A DNA stretch of 64,000 bases from Streptomyces monashensis (GTDB lineage: Bacteria; Actinomycetota; Actinomycetes; Streptomycetales; Streptomycetaceae): contig NZ_MLYO01000072.1 in assembly GCF_001866665.1 (NCBI RefSeq), forward strand, positions 146,693-210,692, in the 5' to 3' direction. The position numbers were made by a program, and so were the translations under genes. The notes beneath the pieces are model-generated. The model made no database searches, was not told the origin of the DNA, and was given only the letters and a program-made list of their open reading frames with translations. Below are positions 32,494-40,552 of the stretch, in pieces (the stretch's first letter is position 1; each line of letters begins with the position of its first letter).

Positions 32494-32892
32494 ATGCGCG
32501 CGTTCCGCGAGGCGGTGGAGGCCGGGGACATCGACGCCGCCGTGGCATTGCTGGCCGAGGACGTCGTCTTCACCAGCCCGGTCGTCTTCAAGCCGTATCC
32601 GGGCCGGGCGATCACCGCGGCGATCCTGCGCGCGGTCTCCCAGGTCTTCGAGGACTTCCGGTACGTCCGCGAGATCGGCGCCCCGGACGGCGGCGACCAC
32701 GCGCTGGTCTTCACGGCCCGGGTGGGCGACCGCGAGCTGACCGGCTGCGACTTCATCCACGTGAACGAGGACGGGCTGATCGACGACTTCATGGTCATGG
32801 TCCGTCCGCTGTCCGGCGCCCATGCCCTCGCGGAGGCCATGGGCGCGCGGTTCGACCGGATCGCGAAGGAGGCGGAGGCGCGGTCGGCGTGA
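32494..32892 (+). CDS. NTF2-like/SnoaL-type small protein
   Basis: A 132-aa single-domain protein of the NTF2/SnoaL-like fold: the N-terminal helix FREAVEAGDIDAAVALLAEDVVFTSPVVFKPYPGR is the classic start, followed by ALVFTARVGDREL and DFIHVNEDGLIDDFMVMVRPL strands. Members bind or isomerise small hydrophobic molecules; the ligand is unknown. GAGGTGA precedes the ATG at 32494. It is divergent from the PadR-methyltransferase operon and may be its co-regulated target. The last 98 nt overlap the convergent P450 gene. Confidence 0.83.
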   Translation: MRAFREAVEAGDIDAAVALLAEDVVFTSPVVFKPYPGRAITAAILRAVSQVFEDFRYVREIGAPDGGDHALVFTARVGDRELTGCDFIHVNEDGLIDDFMVMVRPLSGAHALAEAMGARFDRIAKEAEARSA

Positions 32893-34129
32893 GCCGGACG
32901 GGCAGGGTGCGCACGCTGTTGCCGACGAAACCGGAGTGCGGCGGCAGATCGGCTTCGGCCGCGGCGAGTTCGAGGCCGGGGAAGCGGGTGAACAGCCGCT
33001 CCAGCGCGATCCCGGCCTCCAGCCGGGCCAGCGGCGCACCGAGGCAGTAGTGCGCGCCGTGCCCGAAGGAGAGATGGCGTACGGCGTCGGCCCGGGCGGG
33101 GCGGGTGACGTCGAAGCGGTCGGCGTCGGGGCCGTGCGCGGCCGGGTCGCGGCCGGCGGCGGAGTAGCCGGCGAGGACGGGGGTGCCCGCGGGGATGCGG
33201 GTGCCGTCGACGGTGAGGTCCCGCACCGGATAGCGGAACGGGAAGTAGCTCACCGGCGCGTCCCAGCGCAGCGTCTCCTCCACCACGTCCGCCCAGTCCG
33301 CCCGGCCCGCGCGCACGAGGTCGAGCTGGTCGCGGTGGGCGCACAGGGCGCGTACGGCGTTGGTGACGAGGTTGAGGGTGGTCTCGTGTCCGGCGACGAT
33401 CATCAGGACGAGGGTGCCGATCAGTTCCTGGTCGCTGAGCCGGTCACCACCCTCGTCGCGGGCGGTGATCAGCGCGCTGGTGAGGTCGTCGGCGGGGTGC
33501 GCCGCCTTGGCCGCCGCGATCTGGCCCAGTATGGCGACGAGTTCGCGGTTGGCGGCGATGGCCCGCTCGGGTGGGATGTCGGTGGCGACGACCTGGTTGC
33601 TGAGGTGGTGCAGCCGGTCGCGGAACTCGACGTCCACGCCCAGGAGTTCGCTGATCACTCCCATCGGCAGCGGCAGGGCGAAGTGCCGGCGCAGGTCGGC
33701 GACACCGGCTCCGGCGTCGGCGGCGCGGGCGAGATCGTCCAGCAGGAGTACGGTCAACTCCTCGATCCGGGGCCTGAGTTCGGCCACTCGGCGAGGCGTG
33801 AAGGCCCGGCCCACCAGGGACCGCAGCCGACGGTGGTCGTCACCGTCGGCGGTGGTCATGCCCCGCACGGTCGCGAAGGTCAGCATCGGCCACCCGGGGC
33901 CGATCCGGCCCTCCCGCAGGGCCGCGAAGTGCCGTGCGTCCTTGGCCACTTCGGGGTGCTGGAGGAACTCCTTCATCGCCCCGTGCCCGAGTACGGCCAT
34001 CCCCTCGATGCCGCCGGGCAGTTCGACCGGGGCCACGGCACCGTCGGCCAGCAGCCGCGCGTTGACGGCGTGCGGGCACCCGCCGGCGGGGTCCAGACGG
34101 TACGGGGGCCGGGCGGCAGAGGTCTCCAC
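32795..34129 (-). CDS. Cytochrome P450
   Basis: A 444-aa bacterial class I P450. The I-helix oxygen-activation motif is AGHETT, the K-helix ExxR is EETLR, and the haem-binding loop is FGHGAHYCLG with Cys362 as the axial ligand. The substrate is unknown; the gene is not next to a biosynthetic cluster or a ferredoxin gene. The GTG at 34129 has AGGAG 6 nt upstream. After the usual end (RTLPVRLTP) the frame runs on for about 30 Arg/Pro-rich residues. That part lies antisense to the 3' end of the NTF2-like gene, and it may be a non-functional extension after loss of the original stop. Confidence 0.92.
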   Translation of the reverse strand: METSAARPPYRLDPAGGCPHAVNARLLADGAVAPVELPGGIEGMAVLGHGAMKEFLQHPEVAKDARHFAALREGRIGPGWPMLTFATVRGMTTADGDDHRRLRSLVGRAFTPRRVAELRPRIEELTVLLLDDLARAADAGAGVADLRRHFALPLPMGVISELLGVDVEFRDRLHHLSNQVVATDIPPERAIAANRELVAILGQIAAAKAAHPADDLTSALITARDEGGDRLSDQELIGTLVLMIVAGHETTLNLVTNAVRALCAHRDQLDLVRAGRADWADVVEETLRWDAPVSYFPFRYPVRDLTVDGTRIPAGTPVLAGYSAAGRDPAAHGPDADRFDVTRPARADAVRHLSFGHGAHYCLGAPLARLEAGIALERLFTRFPGLELAAAEADLPPHSGFVGNSVRTLPVRLTPTAPPPPSRSGRTARPWPPRGHGRRTADGP

Positions 34130-34180
34130 GGATTCTCCTGAAGGTCGGGCGGGCCGGGAATGAACGCGGACTCCGTCATG

Positions 34181-34208
34181 TTGACCGAAGCGGACGCACG
34201 GGTATAGT
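34181..34208 (+). promoter_or_regulatory. sigma70-like promoter upstream of the short rho gene
   Basis: TTGACC (34181-34186) and TATAGT (34203-34208) with a 16-nt spacer, close to the housekeeping consensus and unusually good for this genome. Predicted start near 34215 gives a leader of about 245 nt before rho. The rest of the 34130-34460 gap holds only the small frame at 34220-34324 and the P450 ribosome site. Confidence 0.65.
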
Positions 34209-34219
34209 GCGATCAGCGC

Positions 34220-34324
34220 ATGTGCGTGTCCCGTCGTACGGACACCGATGTCGCGGACTTCTCCACCAGCCCCTCGGCCATGGCGTTCGACCGGCCCGGG
34301 CTTCCTCTCAGCACCACCTCGTGA
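34220..34324 (+). CDS. Possible 34-aa leader ORF upstream of rho
   Basis: ATG at 34220 lies about 12 nt after the predicted -10 box, giving a nearly leaderless frame of 34 codons (MCVSRRTDTD... LPLSTTS). It ends 137 nt before the rho paralogue. No ribosome site is possible at that distance, and the codon bias is only moderate. If translated it could act as a leader peptide that couples translation to rho expression. It is also possible that it is simply untranslated leader. Confidence 0.3.
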   Translation: MCVSRRTDTDVADFSTSPSAMAFDRPGLPLSTTS

Positions 34325-34460
34325 CCAGGGCGTCTCCGCCGTACCCGAGGTGCCGTTCCCGCCGCCCGGAGGCACGCCGTACCGGCCGTACGCGCCTCCC
34401 TCTCGCGGCCTCTCCCCCCTTCCCATGCTCTCCCTTCCGTCCGCGAAAGGACTTCCGGCC

Positions 34461-35609
34461 ATGACCACCACACTCGAACACGCTCCCGCGGCCCCGCAGG
34501 CCCCGGCCGCCCGGCTCGTCACCGGTGTCCTCGACATCGACGCGCAGGGCAAGGGGCACCTGCGGCCCGTGAACCTTCTGGCCACCCCCGCGGACCCCCA
34601 GGTCCCGGCGGCCCTGATCCGGCGCCACGGGCTGCGCAAGGGCGACCTCGTCGAGGGCGTCCGGGGCGAGAAGCGGGCGCTGACCGAGGTCACGCGCGTC
34701 GAGGACCGCGCCACGGCGGACGTGCGCGAGCGGCGCCGTTTCCGCGACCTCACCCCGCTCCACCCGCGTGACCGCATCCGCCTCGAACACCCCGCGTCCG
34801 GGCCGGCCGGCCGCGTCACCGATCTCCTCGCGCCGGTCGGCAAGGGCCAGCGGGGGCTCATCGTGGCCCCGCCGAAGACCGGCAAGACGGTGCTGCTCCA
34901 GCAGCTCGCCGCGGCCGTGGCCGGCAATCACCCGGAGTGCCGACTGATGGTCCTGCTGCTCGACGAGCGGCCCGAGGAGGTCACCGAGATGCGCCGCTCG
35001 GTGCGAGGCGAGGTGTACGCCTCCACGTTCGACCGGAGCCCCAGGGAGCACATCGCGCTCGCCGAGCTGCTCGTCGAGCGCGCCAAGCGCCTGGTCGAGG
35101 CCGGTGAGGACGTCGTCGTCCTGCTGGACTCGCTCACCCGCCTGTGCCGGGCCCACAACAACGCCTCCGCCGCCGGCGGACGCACCCTGAGCGGTGGTGT
35201 CGACGCGGGCGCGCTGCTCGGGCCGAAGCGGTTCTTCGGCGCCGCCCGCCAGGCCGAGGAGGGCGGCTCTCTCACCATCCTCGCCACCGTGCTGGTGGAC
35301 ACCGGCTCGCGTGCCGACCAGTACTACTTCGAGGAGCTGAAGAGCACCGGCAACATGGAGCTGCGGCTCGACCGGGAAGCGGCGGCCCGCCGTCACTTCC
35401 CCGCCGTCGACATCGACGCGACCGGCACCCGCCGCGAGGAACTCCTGCTCACCCCGGCCGAGTTGACGGCCGCACACGGTCTGCGCCGGGTGCTGCGCGG
35501 TCGCGAGGGCGGCCCGTCCGGCCTGGAGACCCTGCTGGAGCGGTTGCGCGCCACACCGGACAACGCCGCGTTCCTGCGGCAGATCCGGCCCACCCTGCCC
35601 GCCGGCTGA
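34461..35609 (+). CDS. rho: Short transcription termination factor Rho paralogue
   Basis: A 382-aa RNA-dependent ATPase. The N-terminal part (about 18-100) is a cold-shock-like RNA-binding domain: VTGVLDIDAQGKGHLRP, with the RNP1 motif weaker than in E. coli Rho. The ATPase core has Walker A PPKTGKT (137-143), Walker B VVLLDSLTR (Asp223) and the helicase segments LLDERPEEVTEMRRSVRGEVYASTFD and GSRADQYYFEELKSTGNMELRLDR. Housekeeping actinobacterial Rho has a long N-terminal insertion; this one lacks it, so it is probably a second copy. GAAAGGA precedes the ATG. It may be a regulated or antibiotic-tolerant Rho, which is inference. Confidence 0.88.
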   Translation: MTTTLEHAPAAPQAPAARLVTGVLDIDAQGKGHLRPVNLLATPADPQVPAALIRRHGLRKGDLVEGVRGEKRALTEVTRVEDRATADVRERRRFRDLTPLHPRDRIRLEHPASGPAGRVTDLLAPVGKGQRGLIVAPPKTGKTVLLQQLAAAVAGNHPECRLMVLLLDERPEEVTEMRRSVRGEVYASTFDRSPREHIALAELLVERAKRLVEAGEDVVVLLDSLTRLCRAHNNASAAGGRTLSGGVDAGALLGPKRFFGAARQAEEGGSLTILATVLVDTGSRADQYYFEELKSTGNMELRLDREAAARRHFPAVDIDATGTRREELLLTPAELTAAHGLRRVLRGREGGPSGLETLLERLRATPDNAAFLRQIRPTLPAG

Positions 35610-35703
35610 CCCTCGCCCCGGGGTGCCTCGTCCGGGTTGTCCGCATGGGCCGAACGGACCGCAGCGCGCGAGGAACGGCAGGCGCCTCCCTACGTTGATG
35701 TGC

Positions 35704-36903
35704 ATGATTCACGGACTTTCTCACCGTGTGGCCGTTTCGGCCTGTGCGCTGTGCGTGGCGGGGGTCCTGACGCTCACACCGGCCGCGGCCTCCGCCCGGC
35801 ACCGTGCCGGAGCCCCCGCCCCGTCCCCCGGGGAGCCCGCCCCGCCCGGCCCCCGGGCGGCGCTGCCGGGGCCGTCCCTGCTCTACGGCTCCGGCACACA
35901 GGTCCGGCCGCACCGGGACGCTCCCGAGGTGCCGAACGTGTCGGCGCTGTCCTGGGTGGTGGCCGACGCCCGCAGCGGGGACGTGCTGGCCGCGAGCGGA
36001 GCCCACCGCGGACTGCCGCCGGCCAGCACCCTGAAGACGCTGTTCGCCCTCACCGTGCTGCCCACCCTGCCGAGCGGGATGCGGCACACCGTGCGGAACG
36101 AGGACCTGGCGGGCATCGGCGCGGGCAGCAGCATGGTCGGCATCAAGGAGGGGCAGACCTACCAGGTGGCCGACCTGTGGCGCGGGGTCTTCCTCCGCTC
36201 CGGCAACGACGCCGTCCACGTGCTCGCCTCGATGGCCGGCGGCTGGCACACCACGGCCACGCGGATGCAGGCCAAGGCCCGCTCGCTCGGCGCCCTGGAC
36301 ACCCATGTCGTCTCCCCGGACGGATACGACGCGGACGGCCAGGTCTCCTCCGCGTACGACCTCGCGGTCTTCGGCCGGGAGGGCCTGCGCAACCCCGACT
36401 TCGCCCGCTACTGCTCCACCGCCCGGGCCACGTTCCCCGCCGACGGCTGGTCGTTCGGGATCCAGAACACCAACCGCCTGCTGACCGGCGCGAACGGCGT
36501 GCAGCCGTACCAGGGCCTGATCGGCATCAAGAACGGCTACACCAGCAACGCGGGCAACACCCTGGTGGCCGCGGCCGACCGGGGCGGACGCACGCTCGTG
36601 GTGACCGTGATGAACCCTCAGGGCGGCGGCTTGACGGTGTACGACGAGGCCCGCGAACTGCTGGACTGGGGCTTCGACGCGGCCGGTCGGGTGGATCCGG
36701 TGGGCTCGCTGGACGGACTGCGGGTGAAGTCCCGCCCGGCCAAGCCCCCGGCCGCACCGGTGGCCGCCGCCGCGTCGCAGGCACCGGGCGACGGCGTGGA
36801 CTGGCCGCGCACGGCGGTCGTCGCGGGGCTCTCCGGGCTCGGCGCGGGCGCCTTGACAGTGGCGCTGCAGCGGCGGGCCAGGCGCAGGGACGCGCGCGAC
36901 TGA
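35704..36903 (+). CDS. D-alanyl-D-alanine carboxypeptidase (S11 family, membrane-anchored)
   Basis: A 399-aa exported penicillin-binding protein that trims the D-Ala end of peptidoglycan stems. Signal peptide about 1-32. The catalytic motifs are SxxK (Ser108-Lys111 in PASTLKT), SxN (Ser166-Asn168 in RSGNDAV) and, in place of KTG, KNG (Lys276-Gly278 in IGIKNGYTS), a substitution I recall in many streptomycete members. A C-terminal helix (VVAGLSGLGAGALTVAL) with an RRARRRD end anchors it. The start is ATG 35704; ATG 35698 is also possible and no strong ribosome site is seen. The last 286 nt overlap the convergent mannosyltransferase. Confidence 0.88.
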   Translation: MIHGLSHRVAVSACALCVAGVLTLTPAAASARHRAGAPAPSPGEPAPPGPRAALPGPSLLYGSGTQVRPHRDAPEVPNVSALSWVVADARSGDVLAASGAHRGLPPASTLKTLFALTVLPTLPSGMRHTVRNEDLAGIGAGSSMVGIKEGQTYQVADLWRGVFLRSGNDAVHVLASMAGGWHTTATRMQAKARSLGALDTHVVSPDGYDADGQVSSAYDLAVFGREGLRNPDFARYCSTARATFPADGWSFGIQNTNRLLTGANGVQPYQGLIGIKNGYTSNAGNTLVAAADRGGRTLVVTVMNPQGGGLTVYDEARELLDWGFDAAGRVDPVGSLDGLRVKSRPAKPPAAPVAAAASQAPGDGVDWPRTAVVAGLSGLGAGALTVALQRRARRRDARD

Positions 36904-38021
36904 CCCGTCGGCAGTCCGAGCAGCAGGCCCAGCGTGATCCACGTGTAGGCATTGCTGCCCAGGAAGCCGCCGACGCCCGAGGCGCCGTCGTACCAGAGCC
37001 ACACCACGCTCGTGCACAGCACGGCGTACAGGGCGCCCGCGATCCGCGGGCGCCCGGCGCGGACCAGCACGGCGAAGGACGGCAGCAGCCACACCAGGTG
37101 GTGCACCCAGGTGATGGGGCTGACCAGGCAGGCCGCCGCCCCGGTGAGCGCGAAGGCCGCCGTCCAGTCGCCGGCCGTCACCGCCCGCCGGGTCCGCCAG
37201 GCCCATACGCACAGCGTCAGCAGGACGAGCGTCGCCCACAGCGGGCGGCCGGTGTCGCCGAGGCGGGCCAGCACGCCCTGGAGCGACTGGTTCGACACGT
37301 AGTCGAGCCGCCCCACCCGGCTGGTGTCCCACAGGGCCTCGGTCCAGTAGTAGCGGGACGCCCGCGGGTCCGCCCAGGCCGCGAGCGCGGTCGCCGCGAC
37401 GGCGACGGCCGTCGCAACGCCGGCCGCGCGGCGGCGCCCGGCGATCAGCAGCAGGCCGATGAACAGGGCGGGCGTCAGCTTCACGGCGGCGGCCAGCCCG
37501 ATCCCGGCACCGGCCCAGCGCCCCCGGCCGGTGGCGAGCAGCCGGGAGTCGGCGAGGACGAGGGCGAGGAGCACCAGGTTCACCTGGCCGAAGCTGAAGG
37601 TGTCCCGCAGCGGCTCGAACAGGGCGAGCAGACACAGCAGCAGCGCCCAGCGGTACCAGCCGTGGCGCCGCCAGCCGGCCCCGGCGAGGATCCGCAGGAC
37701 CACCGCCAGCGCGGCCAGGTTGATCACGAGGGACAGCGTGATCGCGGCGGTCCGGCCCAGCGGGGCCAGCGGCAGCATGGTGAGCGCGGCGAACGGCGGA
37801 TAGGTGAAGCCGTACGCGGTCCCGGGCACGTGGTAGTCGTAGATCCGGCCGCCATGGCGGACCCAGGTGTGCACGGTGCCGTAGTAGACGCGCAGGTCGA
37901 AGAAGTCGCGCAGCAGCGGCACGGTCGCGGTGAAGACGGTGACCGAAGCGACGAGGACGAGGACCAGCAGCAGCCGGCCCCGCCGGGTGCGCGGCCCGAT
38001 CGGACCGGTCAGCGCGCTCAT
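36618..38021 (-). CDS. GT87-type (DUF2029) polyprenol-phosphate mannosyltransferase
   Basis: A 467-aa multi-pass membrane glycosyltransferase of the GT87/GT-C group. The N-terminal loop FFDLRVYYGTVHTWVRHGGRIYDY with acidic DLRVYY is the family's catalytic region. YVSNQSLQGVLARL, ITWVHHLVWLLPSF and about ten helices follow. These enzymes transfer mannose from polyprenol-phosphate outside the membrane. The start overlaps the mptB stop (ATGA at 38018-38021), so the two are coupled. The last 95 residues are low-complexity and antisense to the D,D-carboxypeptidase gene; the conserved protein ends near LPTGQSRASLRLARR. Confidence 0.85.
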   Translation of the reverse strand: MSALTGPIGPRTRRGRLLLVLVLVASVTVFTATVPLLRDFFDLRVYYGTVHTWVRHGGRIYDYHVPGTAYGFTYPPFAALTMLPLAPLGRTAAITLSLVINLAALAVVLRILAGAGWRRHGWYRWALLLCLLALFEPLRDTFSFGQVNLVLLALVLADSRLLATGRGRWAGAGIGLAAAVKLTPALFIGLLLIAGRRRAAGVATAVAVAATALAAWADPRASRYYWTEALWDTSRVGRLDYVSNQSLQGVLARLGDTGRPLWATLVLLTLCVWAWRTRRAVTAGDWTAAFALTGAAACLVSPITWVHHLVWLLPSFAVLVRAGRPRIAGALYAVLCTSVVWLWYDGASGVGGFLGSNAYTWITLGLLLGLPTGQSRASLRLARRCSATVKAPAPSPESPATTAVRGQSTPSPGACDAAAATGAAGGLAGRDFTRSPSSEPTGSTRPAASKPQSSSSRASSYTVKPPP

Positions 38022-39421
38022 GCGGTACGTCCCGGGGCCGGGGCCTGCGCCGCCTGGTGGGCCTGCCACAGCACGACCACGCCGAGCACCCCGCCGGAGA
38101 CCGCGAGCACCAGCTGCCCGAGGTCGGCGGGGCCGCCGCTGGGCAGGACGGCGAGCGCGAGCACCCCGGCCAGCGCCGCGACCCGGTGCCGTACCGAGGT
38201 CTCGGGCGCGGCGGCGGCGATCAGGAACAGCCCCCACAGCAGGTACCAGGGGCGGATCGCCGGGCCGAAGACGGCGACGGTCAGCAGGCTCAGACCGAGC
38301 GCGTACACCGGCTTGAGGCGCAGCCGGAGCCATATCAGCGCGACGACCACGGCGGTGATCGCGAGGCCCAGCAGATGCCAGGCCGGCACGGCGAGCGGGG
38401 CCAGGCCGCTGCCGAGGTGGTGGAGCAGGGCGCCGGTGGCCCGGCCGAGCAGGCTCGTCAGGGCCCAGTTCTGTGGGGAGACCGGGGTGGTCAGCGCGGC
38501 GATCCAGCCGTAGCCGGTGCCGGCGACGGCCGTGGCGGCGACCGTCGTCGCGGCAGCGGCGGCCGCCGTGGTCAGTACGGCGGGCAGCGGGCGGCGGCCG
38601 GAGCGGATCTGGAGCGCGAGGACCGCGAGGAGCCCGAGCGCGGCCGGCGCCTTGACCAGGGCGGCCAGCGTGACGAGGACGGCCGCGAGGATCCCGGCGG
38701 CCGGCCGGCGGCCACGCGCGGCGACCAGGCCGAGCCCCAGCAGGCCGAGCATCAGGGCGTCGTTGTGGGCGCCCGCCACCAGGTGCAGCAGGACCAGCGG
38801 GTTGAGGGCGCCGAGCCAGAGGGCGGCGGCCGGGTCGGCGCCGCTGTGCCGGGCGAGCCGGGGCAGCGCGAGCGCCATGAGCGCCACGCCGAGCAGGGCG
38901 ACCATGCGCATGCCGAGCAGGCCCGCGGGCAGTTCGCCGCGGGTCAGGCCGGACAGCGCGGAGGCCAGCCCCAGGAAGGCGGGGCCGTAGGGGGCTCCGG
39001 TGTGCTGCCACATCGGAGCGACCTCGTCGGCGAGCGGGCCGCCGAGCTGGGCCGGGCCGTGGGCGTAGACGTCCATGTGGGCGTCGACCATGGCGCCCTG
39101 TGCGAGATAGCTGTAGACGTCCCGGCTGAACAGCGGCGGCGCGAGCAGCAGCGGGGCCGTCCACACGGCGAGGACGAGCAGCAGGGCGCGCGGGCTGGGC
39201 GGCCGGGGTCCGCGGACCAGGCGGCCGAGCAGCACCCAGGCCGCTACCAGCAGGACGACACCGAAGTACACGCCGACCAGGCCGAGCGCCGCCTGCGCCG
39301 AGGCGGGGGCCAGCAGATCCTGCACGGGCAGGGCACCGGCGGTCTCACCGCCCAGCGCGAGGAAGGCGGTACCGGCCAGCCCGAGCAGCTGACAGCGGCG
39401 GAGATCGACGGGGAATGCCAT
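38018..39421 (-). CDS. mptB: Polyprenol-phosphomannose-dependent alpha-1,6-mannosyltransferase, MptB-like
   Basis: A 467-aa membrane protein with about 12 helices. The acidic outside loop PPLFSRDVYSYLAQGAMVDAHMDVYAHGP (about 100-130), followed by WQHTGAPYGPAFL, is characteristic of MptB. In mycobacteria it builds the alpha-1,6-mannan core of lipomannan. In Streptomyces homologues are common although the product is less clear; they may act in protein O-mannosylation or cell-envelope glycan synthesis. The ATG at 39421 starts MAFPVDLRRCQLLG. It is the first gene of a coupled pair with the GT87 gene. Confidence 0.82.
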   Translation of the reverse strand: MAFPVDLRRCQLLGLAGTAFLALGGETAGALPVQDLLAPASAQAALGLVGVYFGVVLLVAAWVLLGRLVRGPRPPSPRALLLVLAVWTAPLLLAPPLFSRDVYSYLAQGAMVDAHMDVYAHGPAQLGGPLADEVAPMWQHTGAPYGPAFLGLASALSGLTRGELPAGLLGMRMVALLGVALMALALPRLARHSGADPAAALWLGALNPLVLLHLVAGAHNDALMLGLLGLGLVAARGRRPAAGILAAVLVTLAALVKAPAALGLLAVLALQIRSGRRPLPAVLTTAAAAAATTVAATAVAGTGYGWIAALTTPVSPQNWALTSLLGRATGALLHHLGSGLAPLAVPAWHLLGLAITAVVVALIWLRLRLKPVYALGLSLLTVAVFGPAIRPWYLLWGLFLIAAAAPETSVRHRVAALAGVLALAVLPSGGPADLGQLVLAVSGGVLGVVVLWQAHQAAQAPAPGRTA

Positions 39422-39563
39422 GGCCAACACTGAGTCAGCGTGTCGACATCGGGTGGCCGGAAGACTACGGTCCCGCCACCGACGGGCGGCCCGGACGTGT
39501 CCGGCGTGTGAGGAACCGCGCCCCACCTCGCGCGAATCCCCCGGCCCGAATCTCCTGAACCAC

Positions 39564-40502
39564 TCAGAAAACCGACAAACCGGTCAGCGTCGTGAAGCGG
39601 TCCAGCGCCGCCACTCCGGCGACCGAGTTGCCGCGCTCGTCCAGGCCGGGGCTCCACACGCACAGCGTGCAGCGGCCCGGGACGACCGCGATGATGCCGC
39701 CGCCCACTCCGCTCTTGCCGGGCAGGCCCACCCGGTAGGCGAAGTCACCGGCCGCGTCGTACGTCCCACAGGTCAGCATGACCGCGTTGACCTGCTTGGC
39801 CTGGCTGCGGGTGAGCAGCCGGGTGCCGTCGGCACGGATGCCGTGCCGGGCGAGGAAGCCGGTGGCGAGGGCCAGGTCGGCACAGGAGGCGGCGACGGAG
39901 CACTGCCGGAAGTACTGGTCGAGCAGCACCGTCACGTCGTTGTCGATGTTGCCGTAGGAGGCCATGAAGTGGGCGAGCGCGGCGTTGCGGTCGCCGAAGG
40001 CGGTCTCGGAGGCGGCGACCTCGTGGTCGAAGTCCAGCGCCGGGTTGCCGCTCTCCGCGCGCAGGAAGTCCAGGAGCTGTCCGGCGGCGTCCTCGGTACG
40101 GGTCTGGAGGCGGTCGGTGACGACGAGCGCGCCCGCGTTGATGAACGGATTGCGCGGGATGCCGTTCTCGTACTCCAGCTGGACCAGGGAGTTGAACGGG
40201 TTGCCGGAGGGTTCGCGGCCCACGTGCTCCCAGAGTTCGTCGCCCTCACGGGCCAGGTCGAGGGCGAGCGTGAAGACCTTGGTGATCGACTGCGTGGAGA
40301 ACGGTTCGCGCCACTCCCCCACCCCGTACACGGTGCCGTCCAGTTCGGCGACCGCCATGCCGAAGCTGCGCGGATCGCGGGCGGCCAGGGCCGGGATGTA
40401 GTCGGCGGGACGGCCGCGGCCGGGGGTGTGGCCTATCTCCTCGGCGATGCGCTCCAGGACCGGCAGGAAGGTGTGGGACGACGTCGTTGTCATGATCGCC
40501 AT
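39564..40502 (-). CDS. glsA: Glutaminase A
   Basis: A 312-aa serine-dependent beta-lactamase-fold glutaminase (Gln to Glu plus ammonia). The catalytic Ser72-x-x-Lys75 is in STQSITKVF. NPFINAGALVVTDRL, SYGNIDNDVTVLLDQYF and GLPGKSGVGGGIIAVVPGR are strongly conserved family segments. Length is normal. The ATG at 40502 has GGGAGG close upstream; the ATG at 40493 is an alternative. It is the last gene of the amide amino-acid operon, 50 nt after aspA. Confidence 0.95.
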   Translation of the reverse strand: MAIMTTTSSHTFLPVLERIAEEIGHTPGRGRPADYIPALAARDPRSFGMAVAELDGTVYGVGEWREPFSTQSITKVFTLALDLAREGDELWEHVGREPSGNPFNSLVQLEYENGIPRNPFINAGALVVTDRLQTRTEDAAGQLLDFLRAESGNPALDFDHEVAASETAFGDRNAALAHFMASYGNIDNDVTVLLDQYFRQCSVAASCADLALATGFLARHGIRADGTRLLTRSQAKQVNAVMLTCGTYDAAGDFAYRVGLPGKSGVGGGIIAVVPGRCTLCVWSPGLDERGNSVAGVAALDRFTTLTGLSVF

Positions 40503-40552
40503 TGTGCCTCCCGGCCGGTCCCGGAGCGTAATCGAGCGCGCGTTGCCGCAGG

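Noticed and set aside
36529..36537. KNG in place of KTG as a sign of an inactive carboxypeptidase
   Set aside because: The other two motifs are intact and, as I recall, many streptomycete S11 enzymes carry KNG, so inactivity is not supported.
39491..39504. CCGGACGTGTCCGG palindrome upstream of mptB
   Set aside because: It is GC-only and imperfect at the centre; such sequences occur by chance in this genome and no regulator is nearby.
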